From NCBI RefSeq assembly GCF_041295575.1, contig NZ_CP160452.1:496001-560000 (forward strand): a stretch of DNA of 64,000 nucleotides, written 5' to 3'. The translations under genes and the position numbers were made by a program. Below, one piece after another: positions 9,687-18,183 of the stretch. How positions within the stretch are numbered: the first letter of the stretch is position 1; each line of letters opens with the position of its first letter. Under the pieces are notes generated by a model, which saw nothing but the letters and a program-made list of their open reading frames with translations, was not told the DNA's origin and did no database searches. The DNA is from Sporosarcina pasteurii (GTDB taxonomy: Bacteria > Bacillota > Bacilli > Bacillales_A > Planococcaceae).

Positions 9687-10988
9687 TTGGTTGAAAAAAT
9701 AAACTCTAATAACCAAAAAAATAAATCAGAATATATATTGATATTTTTAATAATTATTCTATCAGTATTTTTAAATCAACAAAAGCCTATGTTCGGTTTT
9801 AATTTATCGATTTCAGATTTTGCAGCAGTATTATTAATAATACTTTTTACTTATAAAGAAAAAATAGTAATACCTAAAAATATTTTAGCCTTTTTTATAT
9901 TGTTATCAGTAGCTACATTAATTACTGCTTTTTTTATTTCCCCATATAAATTTAATTATATTCCAGAGCCGAATGAAATATTTAATAGCTACATTAAGCT
10001 TATTTCATCGTTTCTATATTTTATTTTGGGCTATAACCTGTTTAAAAATCAAGATATTACTATAGCGTATAAATGGTACTCGTACGGAGCAGTTATGATA
10101 GGCTTTATAGGTATAATAATCGTTTTTTTTAATGTTAACATTTTCAGTAGAGATTATTTTTTTGAAGGACCTAGATATATAGGGTTAATGAGTGATCCTA
10201 ATTATTATGCTGTAATAATGTGTACATCTTTGGTATATTTTTTAAGAAAAAGAAATATAAATAAAATTTTAAAGGCTATCTGTTATGTAATTATATTTTT
10301 ATCGGTTGCAATATCCGGATCAAAGACAGGTATGATTATATTCATAACCTATACAATGGTTATTTTATTTCAAGCTACAATTTCAACTAAAACAAAGGGG
10401 CAATTAATAAAAAACATTACAATACTTTTATTGTTTGTAGGCTCACTACCACTGTTATCAAATTATTTTATGAAAATAATACAGGGAATTGAAACCCAAC
10501 ATCCTATTTTCAAAAGGGTTTTAGTATTGTTTTATGATTTTGGTGCGGCTGTATCGGGAGATGGATCGGGGAGAGATAGAACTTGGTCCAGCGCAATTGA
10601 CATAATTAAAGAGTCGCCTTTTGGCGTTGGAATAGGATCTTATTTAAATGTAAGAACTAGCTTACACGGTGGTGGTGGACTTGCCCATAATACCTATTTA
10701 CAGATTATTTCAGAATGGGGGGTTCCACTATCACTAATATTATTTTTATTTTTATTGCATCTGGTGATAAAGCATCTTATCTTAAATAATAAATACCAAG
10801 TGGAAAGCGTTGTTGTCAGGGATATTTTATTAATTCTTTTAATAGGATCTATATCTTTATCACTTAATAATGCAAGGATGTTTTGGTTTTTTATTGGAGC
10901 GTTAAGTTGTAGTAATATAGGTGAAAAGGATCTGAAATCGCTGCGATATGCTACTGGCGAATCTAAAAAGATATATCATACTAAATGA
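9687..10988 (+). CDS. O-antigen polymerase/ligase-type membrane protein (Wzy)
   Basis: A 433-residue polytopic protein with about 10-12 hydrophobic helices and the large extracytoplasmic loop before the last helices typical of Wzy/WaaL proteins (GVGIGSYLNVRTS...LAHNTYLQIISEWG, about 310-345). It is expected to polymerise lipid-linked repeat units on the outer membrane face. TTG start, six bases after GGAGGG. Very AT-rich, as is common for wzy genes. Polymerase is favoured over ligase because a Wzx flippase and Wzz are in the same operon and LCP proteins do the ligation in Gram-positives. Confidence 0.85.
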   Translation: MVEKINSNNQKNKSEYILIFLIIILSVFLNQQKPMFGFNLSISDFAAVLLIILFTYKEKIVIPKNILAFFILLSVATLITAFFISPYKFNYIPEPNEIFNSYIKLISSFLYFILGYNLFKNQDITIAYKWYSYGAVMIGFIGIIIVFFNVNIFSRDYFFEGPRYIGLMSDPNYYAVIMCTSLVYFLRKRNINKILKAICYVIIFLSVAISGSKTGMIIFITYTMVILFQATISTKTKGQLIKNITILLLFVGSLPLLSNYFMKIIQGIETQHPIFKRVLVLFYDFGAAVSGDGSGRDRTWSSAIDIIKESPFGVGIGSYLNVRTSLHGGGGLAHNTYLQIISEWGVPLSLILFLFLLHLVIKHLILNNKYQVESVVVRDILLILLIGSISLSLNNARMFWFFIGALSCSNIGEKDLKSLRYATGESKKIYHTK

Positions 10989-11022
10989 TATTATTGGAGT
11001 TTTTAAAAAAGGAGTAATCTAT

Positions 11023-11760
11023 ATGGATATTGAAAATACTCAAAAAGAATTATTAAAAATAATTAATGACTTTGACAAAATTTGTTCAAAACACAATATT
11101 TGGTATATGTTAGTTGGAGGAAGTGTTTTAGGAGCCGTGCGTCATGAAGGCTTTATACCATGGGATCCGGATATAGATGTGTTTGTTAAAAATAAGGATT
11201 TAAAAAAAATAAGATCTATATTGAAAGAAGAGCTTCCACAATATTATAATTATATAGAATGGGATAAAGAGGAAGGATATTCACTTCCCTTCGATAGATT
11301 GGGTTATAAGGAAATCCCACATCAAAAATTACATATGGATATTTTTCCTATTATAGGGGCTCCCACAAATAAGGTTGTTAGGAAGATTTTTACAAAGATT
11401 TGCTTTTTAACTTATAAGGCTAATCATTGTAAATACGTAGATATAAAATATGCAAATCCTAAAAATATAGGCAGTATTCTTAGATTAAAAAAGATATTGA
11501 GATTTATCCCCGGTTTTATTTTCAAAAACACTTTTTATATACTTAGCAACCTTTTTGATTTTAAAAAAGCTAAGTACTACTACACAATTGGAACCGGATA
11601 CGGTTTTAAAGGTAGTATGCAAAAGGAAATCATTATGGAAACTGAAAAATTTCCTTTCGAAAACCTAATGTTGCCAATCCCCAAATATTGGGATGAATAC
11701 TTAACTAATATGTATGGAGATTATATGACGCCAGTAAAAGAGGGGTTTAAGAAAGTTTAA
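11023..11760 (+). CDS. LicD/fukutin-family phosphotransferase
   Basis: A protein of about 245 residues with the LicD nucleotidyltransferase signature: WYMLVGGSVLGAVRHEGF followed by IPWDPDIDVFV, the metal-binding DxD (about residues 28-55). LicD relatives transfer phosphocholine, glycerol phosphate or ribitol phosphate from CDP-activated donors to glycans. The TagD-like gene two genes downstream could supply CDP-glycerol, so a glycerol-phosphate substituent is the simplest guess; choline cannot be excluded. ATG 11023 follows AAAAAAGGAG by eight bases. An upstream ATG at 10948 lies inside wzy and is rejected. Confidence 0.88.
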   Translation: MDIENTQKELLKIINDFDKICSKHNIWYMLVGGSVLGAVRHEGFIPWDPDIDVFVKNKDLKKIRSILKEELPQYYNYIEWDKEEGYSLPFDRLGYKEIPHQKLHMDIFPIIGAPTNKVVRKIFTKICFLTYKANHCKYVDIKYANPKNIGSILRLKKILRFIPGFIFKNTFYILSNLFDFKKAKYYYTIGTGYGFKGSMQKEIIMETEKFPFENLMLPIPKYWDEYLTNMYGDYMTPVKEGFKKV

Positions 11761-11816
11761 AATAATTGAGGGCCGGGAAATCAATACAGAAATTTCATTA
11801 AATGAGGTTAAATTTG

Positions 11817-13049
11817 ATGCAAACTGACACTTTTAAAAATAATGCAATATGGAATACAACGGGAAGTCTAACCTATGCATTATCACAATGGTTAATAATA
11901 GTTGTAATTGCTAAGATTGGTACCCCGGAAATGGTAGGAGAATATTCTCTTGCACTTGCGATAACAGCGCCTATTACGATGTTTCTCGGTGGGAAATTAA
12001 GGTTAATCTATGTAACAGACCACTCGGAATTCAGTTTTGCTGACTATTTAAATTATAAATATTTATCAAGTTTACTCGCTATCCTATTAATAATTATAAT
12101 TGTAGGATTTACATCTTATAATTATTCTGTTGTAATGATAATTTTATTGATAGGTTTGTTTAAGATTCATCAAGATATAAGTGAATTATTATATGGCGTT
12201 TTTCAAAAACAACTAAAAATGAAGTTTATTGGTATTTCAAAAATTATTAAAGCTTTAATGATGATAGTGTTATTTACAATTACTCTTTATTATAGTAACA
12301 GCTTAATTCTGGCAGTTTTATCAATTGTTATCGTTTCTCTATTAATACTTTTAATATATGATTTGAAATTTGCGAAAAGGTTCGTTGGTATAAGATTTAA
12401 GATAAACTTTATTACAATTAAGGATATTTTACTTCTTAGTTTACCCTTAAGTATTATGACTTTACTTAATTCGTTGGCTACAAACGTACCAAGGTATATA
12501 ATAGAGATGCGGTTAGATTTGTCGAGTTTAGGTTATTTCTCCGCACTTCTACACTTAATCTTTGCGGGGAATATCTTAATAGATTCATTAAGACAACCAA
12601 TAATCCCAATCTTGGTTAGGAATTACAGAAATAAAAACAGAAAAAATTTCATTAAAATAATTGCAGGAGTATTACTCCTTTGTTTTATAATATCCTTTAT
12701 AGGATTAATCACGGCATATATTTTTGGAGAAACATTACTAACAATTGCATATTCAGCCGATTACGCTGAATTTAATGATATGTTTATTATCATGATTTTG
12801 GCAAGTGGATTTATATATGGAACACTAATTTTGGATTCCGGAATAAACGCCGCAAGGAAATTTAAAATACAACCATTCATTGGATTGTTATGGCTTGTTA
12901 GTTCTATAATAATTTCATTTTATTTTATAACTGCATATGGGTTAATTGGCGCCGCATTGGGATTGCTAATATATTCATTTTTTAAATTCTTGACTTTTTT
13001 AGCTTTATTAATTTCAATTCTTGGAAACAAACATTGGGCAGACTTCTAA
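11817..13049 (+). CDS. Oligosaccharide flippase (Wzx/MOP superfamily)
   Basis: A polytopic protein of about 410 residues with 11-12 predicted helices and the family opening NNAIWNTTGSLTYALSQW. Wzx proteins turn undecaprenyl-linked repeat units to the outer membrane face for Wzy. ATG 11817 is chosen because GAGG lies nine bases upstream; ATG 11802 would add five residues. AT-rich like its neighbours. Confidence 0.87.
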   Translation: MQTDTFKNNAIWNTTGSLTYALSQWLIIVVIAKIGTPEMVGEYSLALAITAPITMFLGGKLRLIYVTDHSEFSFADYLNYKYLSSLLAILLIIIIVGFTSYNYSVVMIILLIGLFKIHQDISELLYGVFQKQLKMKFIGISKIIKALMMIVLFTITLYYSNSLILAVLSIVIVSLLILLIYDLKFAKRFVGIRFKINFITIKDILLLSLPLSIMTLLNSLATNVPRYIIEMRLDLSSLGYFSALLHLIFAGNILIDSLRQPIIPILVRNYRNKNRKNFIKIIAGVLLLCFIISFIGLITAYIFGETLLTIAYSADYAEFNDMFIIMILASGFIYGTLILDSGINAARKFKIQPFIGLLWLVSSIIISFYFITAYGLIGAALGLLIYSFFKFLTFLALLISILGNKHWADF

Positions 13050-13126
13050 TACTATTTAAATACAAATTCGCCTAAATTTAATTCTTTATATTTAGATTAG
13101 GGCGTAGCGGAGGTAATGAATAAATT

Positions 13127-13561
13127 ATGAAAAAAAAATACAAGGTTGGCTATACTACAGGGGTATTTGATCTTTTTCACATTGGTCATTTGAATATTTT
13201 GGAAAAGGCAAAGGAACAATGTGAATACTTAATTGTTGGTGTTAGTACGGATGAACTGGTTGAAAGTTATAAAAATAAAACACCAGTTATTCCTTTTGAA
13301 GAACGAATGAAAATTGTGGAATCTATTAAATACACTGATCGTGTTGTTCCACAAGTAAGAATGGATAAAATGGATGCTCTAAAAAAATTAAGTTTTGATG
13401 TAATGTTTCATGGAGATGATTGGAAGGGATCATTAAAATATAATGAAATTGAACAGGAATTTGCAAAGTTTGGTGTGGATATTGTCTATTTCCCATATAC
13501 CAAAGGAACCTCATCAACACAGTTAACAGATGTATTAAATAAAATAAAACAACCAATATAA
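13127..13561 (+). CDS. Glycerol-3-phosphate cytidylyltransferase-like (TagD family)
   Basis: A 144-residue single-domain nucleotidyltransferase. The HxGH-type motif is in GVFDLFHIGHLNIL (about 13-26), the second motif in PVIPFEERMKIVESI, and the nucleotide signature in KGTSSTQL near the C-terminus. TagD enzymes make CDP-glycerol from CTP and glycerol 3-phosphate in the cytoplasm. Other members of this fold use different phospho-alcohols, so the exact substrate is open. Its location between a flippase and a phosphoesterase, with LicD in the same operon, suggests it activates the group LicD transfers rather than wall teichoic acid precursor. Confidence 0.85.
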   Translation: MKKKYKVGYTTGVFDLFHIGHLNILEKAKEQCEYLIVGVSTDELVESYKNKTPVIPFEERMKIVESIKYTDRVVPQVRMDKMDALKKLSFDVMFHGDDWKGSLKYNEIEQEFAKFGVDIVYFPYTKGTSSTQLTDVLNKIKQPI

Positions 13562-13582
13562 AAATATTAGGAGGTTATTATT

Positions 13583-14305
13583 TTGAAGATAGCATTTATC
13601 TCTGACATTCATGGTAACGCAGTAGCTCTAGAGTCGGTTCTTGAGGACATAGACAAAAAAAATGTTGATAGAATTATTGTTTTAGGCGATATATGTTTTC
13701 GGGGACCAGAACCTAAACGATCACTGGATCTAGTACGATCATTGGACACTTATGTAATTAAAGGGAATGCAGATGAGTGGATTTATCGTGGGATTAAGCC
13801 TGGAGAAGTTCCTGATAAGGCATTGGATATCATGCGACTAGAGAAAAAATGGGCTTTAAAGCAATTAACAATTGATGATGTTGAGTATCTTGGTGCACTT
13901 CCAAAACAAATAACTACTGATTTAACAAATAAGTTGAAAATCCATGCTTTTCACGCCACCCCGGATAGCCTTTTTGAAGTTGTGAAACCAAGTGACTCTG
14001 ACGAGACACTTATAACAAAGTTAATGTGTCATCAGTCAGCGGATATTTTCCTCTACGGGCATATCCATTTACCATTTGTACGTTTTATTAATGGTAAATG
14101 TATAGCCAATTTAGGGAGTGTAGGACTTCCGTTTGATGGAATTAACCAGTCCTCCTATATAATCGTCGAGGGAGAAGGGGATAATTTCAATATAAGCATT
14201 CAAAGGGTCAAATATGATGTTGAAAAAGTGATAAAGCAGCTATATGAAAATGAGTATCCCAACTTGGAGTTAATGGAGAATATTATTAAAAAAGGGACAC
14301 TATAA
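13583..14305 (+). CDS. Calcineurin-like metallophosphoesterase (YfcE/MJ0936-like)
   Basis: A 240-residue two-metal phosphoesterase. The motifs are in order: SDIHGN (9-14), LGDICFRGPEP, KGNADEW, HAFHATP and LYGHIHLPF. TTG start after a perfect AGGAGG at seven-base spacing, 21 bases after the cytidylyltransferase. It may release a free alcohol or remove a phosphate during synthesis of the CDP-activated substituent; this is inferred from context only. Family members are promiscuous phosphodiesterases, so a housekeeping role is possible. Confidence 0.8.
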   Translation: MKIAFISDIHGNAVALESVLEDIDKKNVDRIIVLGDICFRGPEPKRSLDLVRSLDTYVIKGNADEWIYRGIKPGEVPDKALDIMRLEKKWALKQLTIDDVEYLGALPKQITTDLTNKLKIHAFHATPDSLFEVVKPSDSDETLITKLMCHQSADIFLYGHIHLPFVRFINGKCIANLGSVGLPFDGINQSSYIIVEGEGDNFNISIQRVKYDVEKVIKQLYENEYPNLELMENIIKKGTL

Positions 14306-14379
14306 ATTACGTGAAAGTAAAAACAAGAAATCATTTAAATAATAGATTGGTTTTTATTAAAATGAGGTGACCGCGAAAA

Positions 14380-15381
14380 ATGAACATACTAGTGACAGGT
14401 GGCACTGGATACATAGGCTCACATACCTGTATAGCCTTATTAGAAGCTGGTCATACAGTGATTATCGCAGATAATTTATGTAATAGTCGATATGCAATCT
14501 TAGGTAAATTAAAGAAACTAACAAATAAAGATATTAAGTTTTATCAAATAGATATAAGTGATGAGGAATCGGTGGATACTATTTTTCGTAAAAATAGTAT
14601 AGATGGTGTTATTCATTTTGCTGGGCTGAAATCGGTCAGCGAGTCAGTAGAAAATCCACTGGTCTACTATTTTAACAATTTAGTTAGTACTATGGTTCTA
14701 GCAAAGGCTTGTTTGAAATATAATGTGAAACGGCTTGTCTTTAGTTCATCTGCAACGGTATATGGGGCTAACGAGGTTCCATTTGTAGAAACTATGGACC
14801 TTTTGCCAACAACTAATCCATATGGCGAATCGAAAGCTATGAGTGAAAGGTTATTAAGTGATATAGCAAAAGCGAATCCAACATTATCAATTTCTCTTCT
14901 TCGTTATTTCAATCCTGTAGGAGCGCATGATAGCGGACTAATTGGAGAAGTTCCTAATGGAGTCCCAAATAATCTAATGCCTTATATAACGCAAGTTGCC
15001 AAGGGTAAACTTGATAAATTAAGAGTTTTTGGTAATGACTATCAAACAGTAGATGGTACGGGTGTCAGGGATTACATTCATGTAATGGATCTCGCTGAAG
15101 GGCATGTTGCAGCGCTTGACAATCAAACAGAAGGCGTTCATATCTATAATCTTGGTACAGGTCGAGGTACTAGTGTACTAGAATTAGTCAAAGCTTTTGA
15201 AAAGGCAAATGGTATTGAAGTACCGTATGAAATAGTAGCCCGAAGACCAGGTGATATTTCTTCTTGCTATGCTGACGTTACAAAAGCAAAAAGAGAATTG
15301 AATTGGTCAGTTAAACGTGATATTATTGCAATGTGTCGGGATGCATGGCGATTCGAAAAAAGTTATAATGAAGAAATGTAA
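14380..15381 (+). CDS. galE: UDP-glucose 4-epimerase
   Basis: A 333-residue SDR enzyme with the NAD motif GGTGYIGSH (7-15), VIHFAGLKSVSESV, SSSATVYG and the catalytic YGESK, plus the galE-type RYFNPVGAH and GTGRGTSVLELV regions. It interconverts UDP-glucose and UDP-galactose (or the GlcNAc/GalNAc pair), supplying a sugar for the polysaccharide. It is the last complete gene of the cassette, with a terminator about 230 bases later. Full family length. Confidence 0.93.
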   Translation: MNILVTGGTGYIGSHTCIALLEAGHTVIIADNLCNSRYAILGKLKKLTNKDIKFYQIDISDEESVDTIFRKNSIDGVIHFAGLKSVSESVENPLVYYFNNLVSTMVLAKACLKYNVKRLVFSSSATVYGANEVPFVETMDLLPTTNPYGESKAMSERLLSDIAKANPTLSISLLRYFNPVGAHDSGLIGEVPNGVPNNLMPYITQVAKGKLDKLRVFGNDYQTVDGTGVRDYIHVMDLAEGHVAALDNQTEGVHIYNLGTGRGTSVLELVKAFEKANGIEVPYEIVARRPGDISSCYADVTKAKRELNWSVKRDIIAMCRDAWRFEKSYNEEM

Positions 15382-15384
15382 TTT

Positions 15385-15605
15385 CGGGTGCATTATCCAC
15401 ACCCTTCTGATATTCTCGCCCTAGGTCCAAAAGGTTTAAGTAGAAATATCAATCGAACAGAAGAAAAATTATTCACCTTGCATTTAGTGAACATATAAGT
15501 TTTGCGCTTGAAAAGCTAATAGAAGGTAAAGTAACTACTGGTTATCCGGTAACTGCATTGATTGGTCATGAAGATGTTACTGTCATTACTGATATAATAA
15601 TATAG
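15385..15605 (+). pseudogene. Frameshifted gene remnant after galE
   Basis: Two overlapping open stretches read as pieces of one protein if a single-base frameshift is allowed near 15485. The first runs HPSDILALGPKGLSRN...EEKLFTLHLV and the second SEHISFALEKLIEGK...ALIGHEDVTVITDIII before TAG at 15603. There is no start codon with a ribosome binding site. The FSEHISFALEK part resembles the HISFA-type segment of PRD antiterminator domains, but this likeness is weak. Probably the tail of a gene lost when the cassette was exchanged. Confidence 0.4.
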
Positions 15606-15612
15606 CAATTAA

Positions 15613-15656
15613 AAAGTCATTTAGAGAGAATTTCTTCTTTCTAAATGACTTTTTTT
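15613..15656 (+). terminator. Rho-independent terminator of the polysaccharide operon
   Basis: A 13-bp inverted repeat (AAAGTCATTTAGA and TCTAAATGACTTT) with a 14-base loop, followed by a T run. Confidence 0.85.
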
Positions 15657-15818
15657 ATAAAATAGATTGATTACTAGCTGGATTTATTCCATTATATCCT
15701 ATCAATTTCAAATAAACCTTATTATTGAGAAAAAATAGCTATCGGATTAGGTCCAAAGGATGTATACTTTATTTAGTTAATAAGTAATGTTAACAATATT
15801 CTAAAGGGGGAAGAAAAA

Positions 15819-16127
15819 ATGAATTGCATGGTTTGTGACACACCTTTTAGCGCGGATGATACTGAAATGATAATAAGGGATAGCGATACTCCGATTTGTG
15901 ATGATTGTGCAGTGGCTACAGTAGAAATCCATGTAAAATACGATGGAGAAAATGACTTGCTTGATTATTTGAAGAAGGTTGTACCGACTAAAGGGGTCTG
16001 TGGAAGTTGTGAATCTAGAAAAGTTGACTTACTAAGTATCAAATTTGGAAATCCAATTGAAGGGAATATTCAATGTAAAGATTGTAAGTTGGAAGACGTG
16101 GTGGATATTTATTTGGAGATGGTTTGA
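15819..16127 (+). CDS. Small protein with two double-cysteine zinc motifs
   Basis: A 102-residue acidic protein. CMVC/CDDC near the N-terminus (residues 3-31) and CGSC/CKDC in the second half form two likely zinc ribbons. Not recognised as a named family. Strong AAAGGGGG ribosome binding site seven bases before ATG. It stands alone between the polysaccharide terminator and another hairpin at 16290. A second CxxC-rich protein of similar style is encoded at 26112. Function unknown; a protein-protein or nucleic-acid adaptor is possible. Confidence 0.7.
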   Translation: MNCMVCDTPFSADDTEMIIRDSDTPICDDCAVATVEIHVKYDGENDLLDYLKKVVPTKGVCGSCESRKVDLLSIKFGNPIEGNIQCKDCKLEDVVDIYLEMV

Positions 16128-16289
16128 TTAAAATTTAAAAGTTGCTAAATCGTTATATTGAGTGAGAAGTGGGTTTATTGTGTTGGATTGGTATTATTCT
16201 TCACTGATGGTTGGTAAGATTTTTTATCGTAAGAAGCAAGTGGAAATCAGAACTCCAAAATAATAATGGGGGATCTATGTATAAAAGAG

Positions 16290-16316
16290 AAAGTCGACAT
16301 TAAGTCGACTTTTTCG
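16290..16316 (+). terminator. Terminator hairpin
   Basis: AAAGTCGAC and GTCGACTTT with a 5-base loop and a following T run. It probably ends the small zinc-motif gene transcript. The stem is palindromic enough to work in both directions. Confidence 0.7.
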
Positions 16317-16367
16317 TTTTCAGAAACTTAAATTGCGTAAGTGGAACATGCAGAGGCGTCTATCTAA

Positions 16368-17675
16368 TTACCGTTTGGGTGCTCTAAATCCTGCGTTCTG
16401 TGCTTCCTCAACCGAACAGAACCATCTAGCGGGGTTTGTTGTTCGTTCATAATAAGTACTCCCTGGAACATGGTAAATGCCGCTACTACTTCCTTTGATG
16501 TTACATTCACCTGTTTTTTCTGGTTCAGCCTTTTGTACTTGTTTTGGTTGCGTATCTACTTTCTTTACTTGCTGAGTTTCCGTTATAGGCTTACTTTCTA
16601 CCTTTGGTTTGTTTGTAGTTTCGTGATTGGTTTTTGGTGCAGCAACTATATGATTATCTGTGTTTTTCTTAGTCGTAGAGGTAGTTGTAACTGGTTGGCC
16701 GTTAAACCCTTTATCCGAAACATAATCTTCAATCGACCAAATCCCGATCGCCTTTTTCTTCGCAGTATTCTGTGCGGCATTAAAATCATCCAAATACTTT
16801 GTATTAGGCGGGTAGACAGCAACTCGTGCAAGACCTTTCTCTAGTAACGTTTGGTTAAAAAGCTTATCACCGATCCACGCATAGGCAAGTATTCTACCAT
16901 ATCTATCGCGCTCTTGGACCCCGACTTCCAATGTAATTTCTTTTCCTTCAAGTTGTTCAGTTGTGAATGCGGATGCTTCTGGTCCGAAAGGTTGGACCCC
17001 CATTTGAGGATGCTTTGTTTCCGGGGTATCAACTAAAATAAGTCTTACTCTTTCTTCTTTACCATCTAGATGAACAATGAATGTATCCCCGTCGACAACC
17101 CTCGTAACTTTAGTTTTTATGCCTTGTACATCACTCGGAGGTGCGCGTTCGCTTGGAACATCAATCTTGGCTGACGTGGTTAATTGTTTGTTTGCATCAA
17201 CATAATCACCAACTAACAATTCACGAGAATCCCCGATAATTCCTACGACTGCTTCCGGTTGATTGTCAGCCAACGATACTTTAATTGATTGCTCGCCTGA
17301 TTTTAATTCTTCAATTGGAATTGCATCCGCAGAAAACTCACCGTTTTTCACTGTGAGATTTTTTTCGATTTCTGCAGATTTATTATTTAAAAGGGTAACT
17401 AATAAAATTGTTTCATCAGGCAGATTCGTTTTTCCTGTAATTAGCAATGAATTGTTTTCAATCTTATGATTCACTGTTAATTCAGGTGAGAACTCTTCTT
17501 TATGCAGCTGTTCTTCTTTCTGTGATGGATTTTCATTCTCAATAGCAAGTTCATCATTTTGCATGCTGTCGCTTACATCACCAGCGCACCCTGTTAATAT
17601 AAAACTTAAAGATAAAAATAGAATTAGGAAAGGACGAATGATAGCAGAATCTTTATTAGTCTTATTAATGATCAA
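16368..17675 (-). CDS. Secreted thermonuclease-family lipoprotein
   Basis: A 435-residue lipoprotein: signal peptide ending in the lipobox LTGC (Cys30), a beta-rich N-terminal region (about 60-160), and a staphylococcal-nuclease domain (about 187-325). The nuclease domain contains [17 protein letters not shown] (catalytic Arg211 and Glu219 by comparison) and [14 protein letters not shown] Thr/Lys/Gln-rich linker follows, and the C-terminal module [14 protein letters not shown]...[15 protein letters not shown] resembles the small 'sunset'-type domain often fused to such nucleases. It should degrade extracellular DNA or RNA while anchored to the membrane. Monocistronic. The nuclease call is firm; the N-terminal domain is unrecognised. 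Confidence 0.9.
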   Translation of the reverse strand: MIINKTNKDSAIIRPFLILFLSLSFILTGCAGDVSDSMQNDELAIENENPSQKEEQLHKEEFSPELTVNHKIENNSLLITGKTNLPDETILLVTLLNNKSAEIEKNLTVKNGEFSADAIPIEELKSGEQSIKVSLADNQPEAVVGIIGDSRELLVGDYVDANKQLTTSAKIDVPSERAPPSDVQGIKTKVTRVVDGDTFIVHLDGKEERVRLILVDTPETKHPQMGVQPFGPEASAFTTEQLEGKEITLEVGVQERDRYGRILAYAWIGDKLFNQTLLEKGLARVAVYPPNTKYLDDFNAAQNTAKKKAIGIWSIEDYVSDKGFNGQPVTTTSTTKKNTDNHIVAAPKTNHETTNKPKVESKPITETQQVKKVDTQPKQVQKAEPEKTGECNIKGSSSGIYHVPGSTYYERTTNPARWFCSVEEAQNAGFRAPKR

Positions 17676-17806
17676 TTAACTTACTCCTTATGTAGTATTA
17701 ATGTTATTTCAATTTCACGCCTAAATGGAGCAGGGTCCATACGCTTCTCCATAAAAATCATACTATTTTACTATACTATATTTTGTGGGGAATATCATTT
17801 GATTTA

Positions 17807-17862
17807 GTGTCGGGTACCTATGCAAGACGGTACTCAGACAATACAAAAGACGTATAAAATTA
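17807..17862 (+). repeat. Dispersed repeat copy (GGTACCT / CAGACAATAC type)
   Basis: Contains GTGTCGGGTACCTATGC and CTCAGACAATAC, shared in the same order with copies at 32804 and, more diverged, 27307, 34626 and 53843. Non-coding and decayed. Confidence 0.55.
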
Positions 17863-18052
17863 AATTTCAAGTATCTATTATGTTAAATAGACAGTGAAAA
17901 ATGATTACCGCCAATGAAATGTACCACGAGTGATATCTTTTGTGCCTTCCTTTTTCGTCAAAAAAAGAGAGGTTCATTAACATTCTGAACTATCGGATTA
18001 AATTACCGGGTAAGATATGATAGTATAGTTAAAAATAAAAGAATAGTTGCGT

Positions 18053-18066
18053 TGTAAACGTTTTTT
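18053..18066 (+). promoter_or_regulatory. cre-like site (catabolite control)
   Basis: TGTAAACGTTTTTT fits the CcpA consensus TGWAANCGNTNWCA at 12 of 14 positions. It lies about 120 bases upstream of the PucR-family regulator and could bring the catabolic cluster under carbon catabolite control. Confidence 0.35.
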
Positions 18067-18183
18067 AAACAAGTTGGTTTTTAAATGTTTTCTCTAAAAC
18101 GAAATGGTCAGTACAGCGAAAGTTAAATTTAATACTAAATTAGTAGAAATAAGTTTTTCACTACAGGAAGGTGGGGCGATTTT

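Larger units (their letters stand above)
17676..18183. other. Intergenic region between nuclease and pucR-like gene
   Basis: No gene seen. It holds a decayed dispersed repeat (17807-17862), a cre-like site (18053-18066) and probably the divergent promoters of the two flanking genes. Confidence 0.6.

Noticed and set aside
10948..11022. Longer LicD start at ATG 10948
   Set aside because: It overlaps the end of wzy and lacks a ribosome binding site, whereas ATG 11023 has AAAAAAGGAG eight bases upstream.
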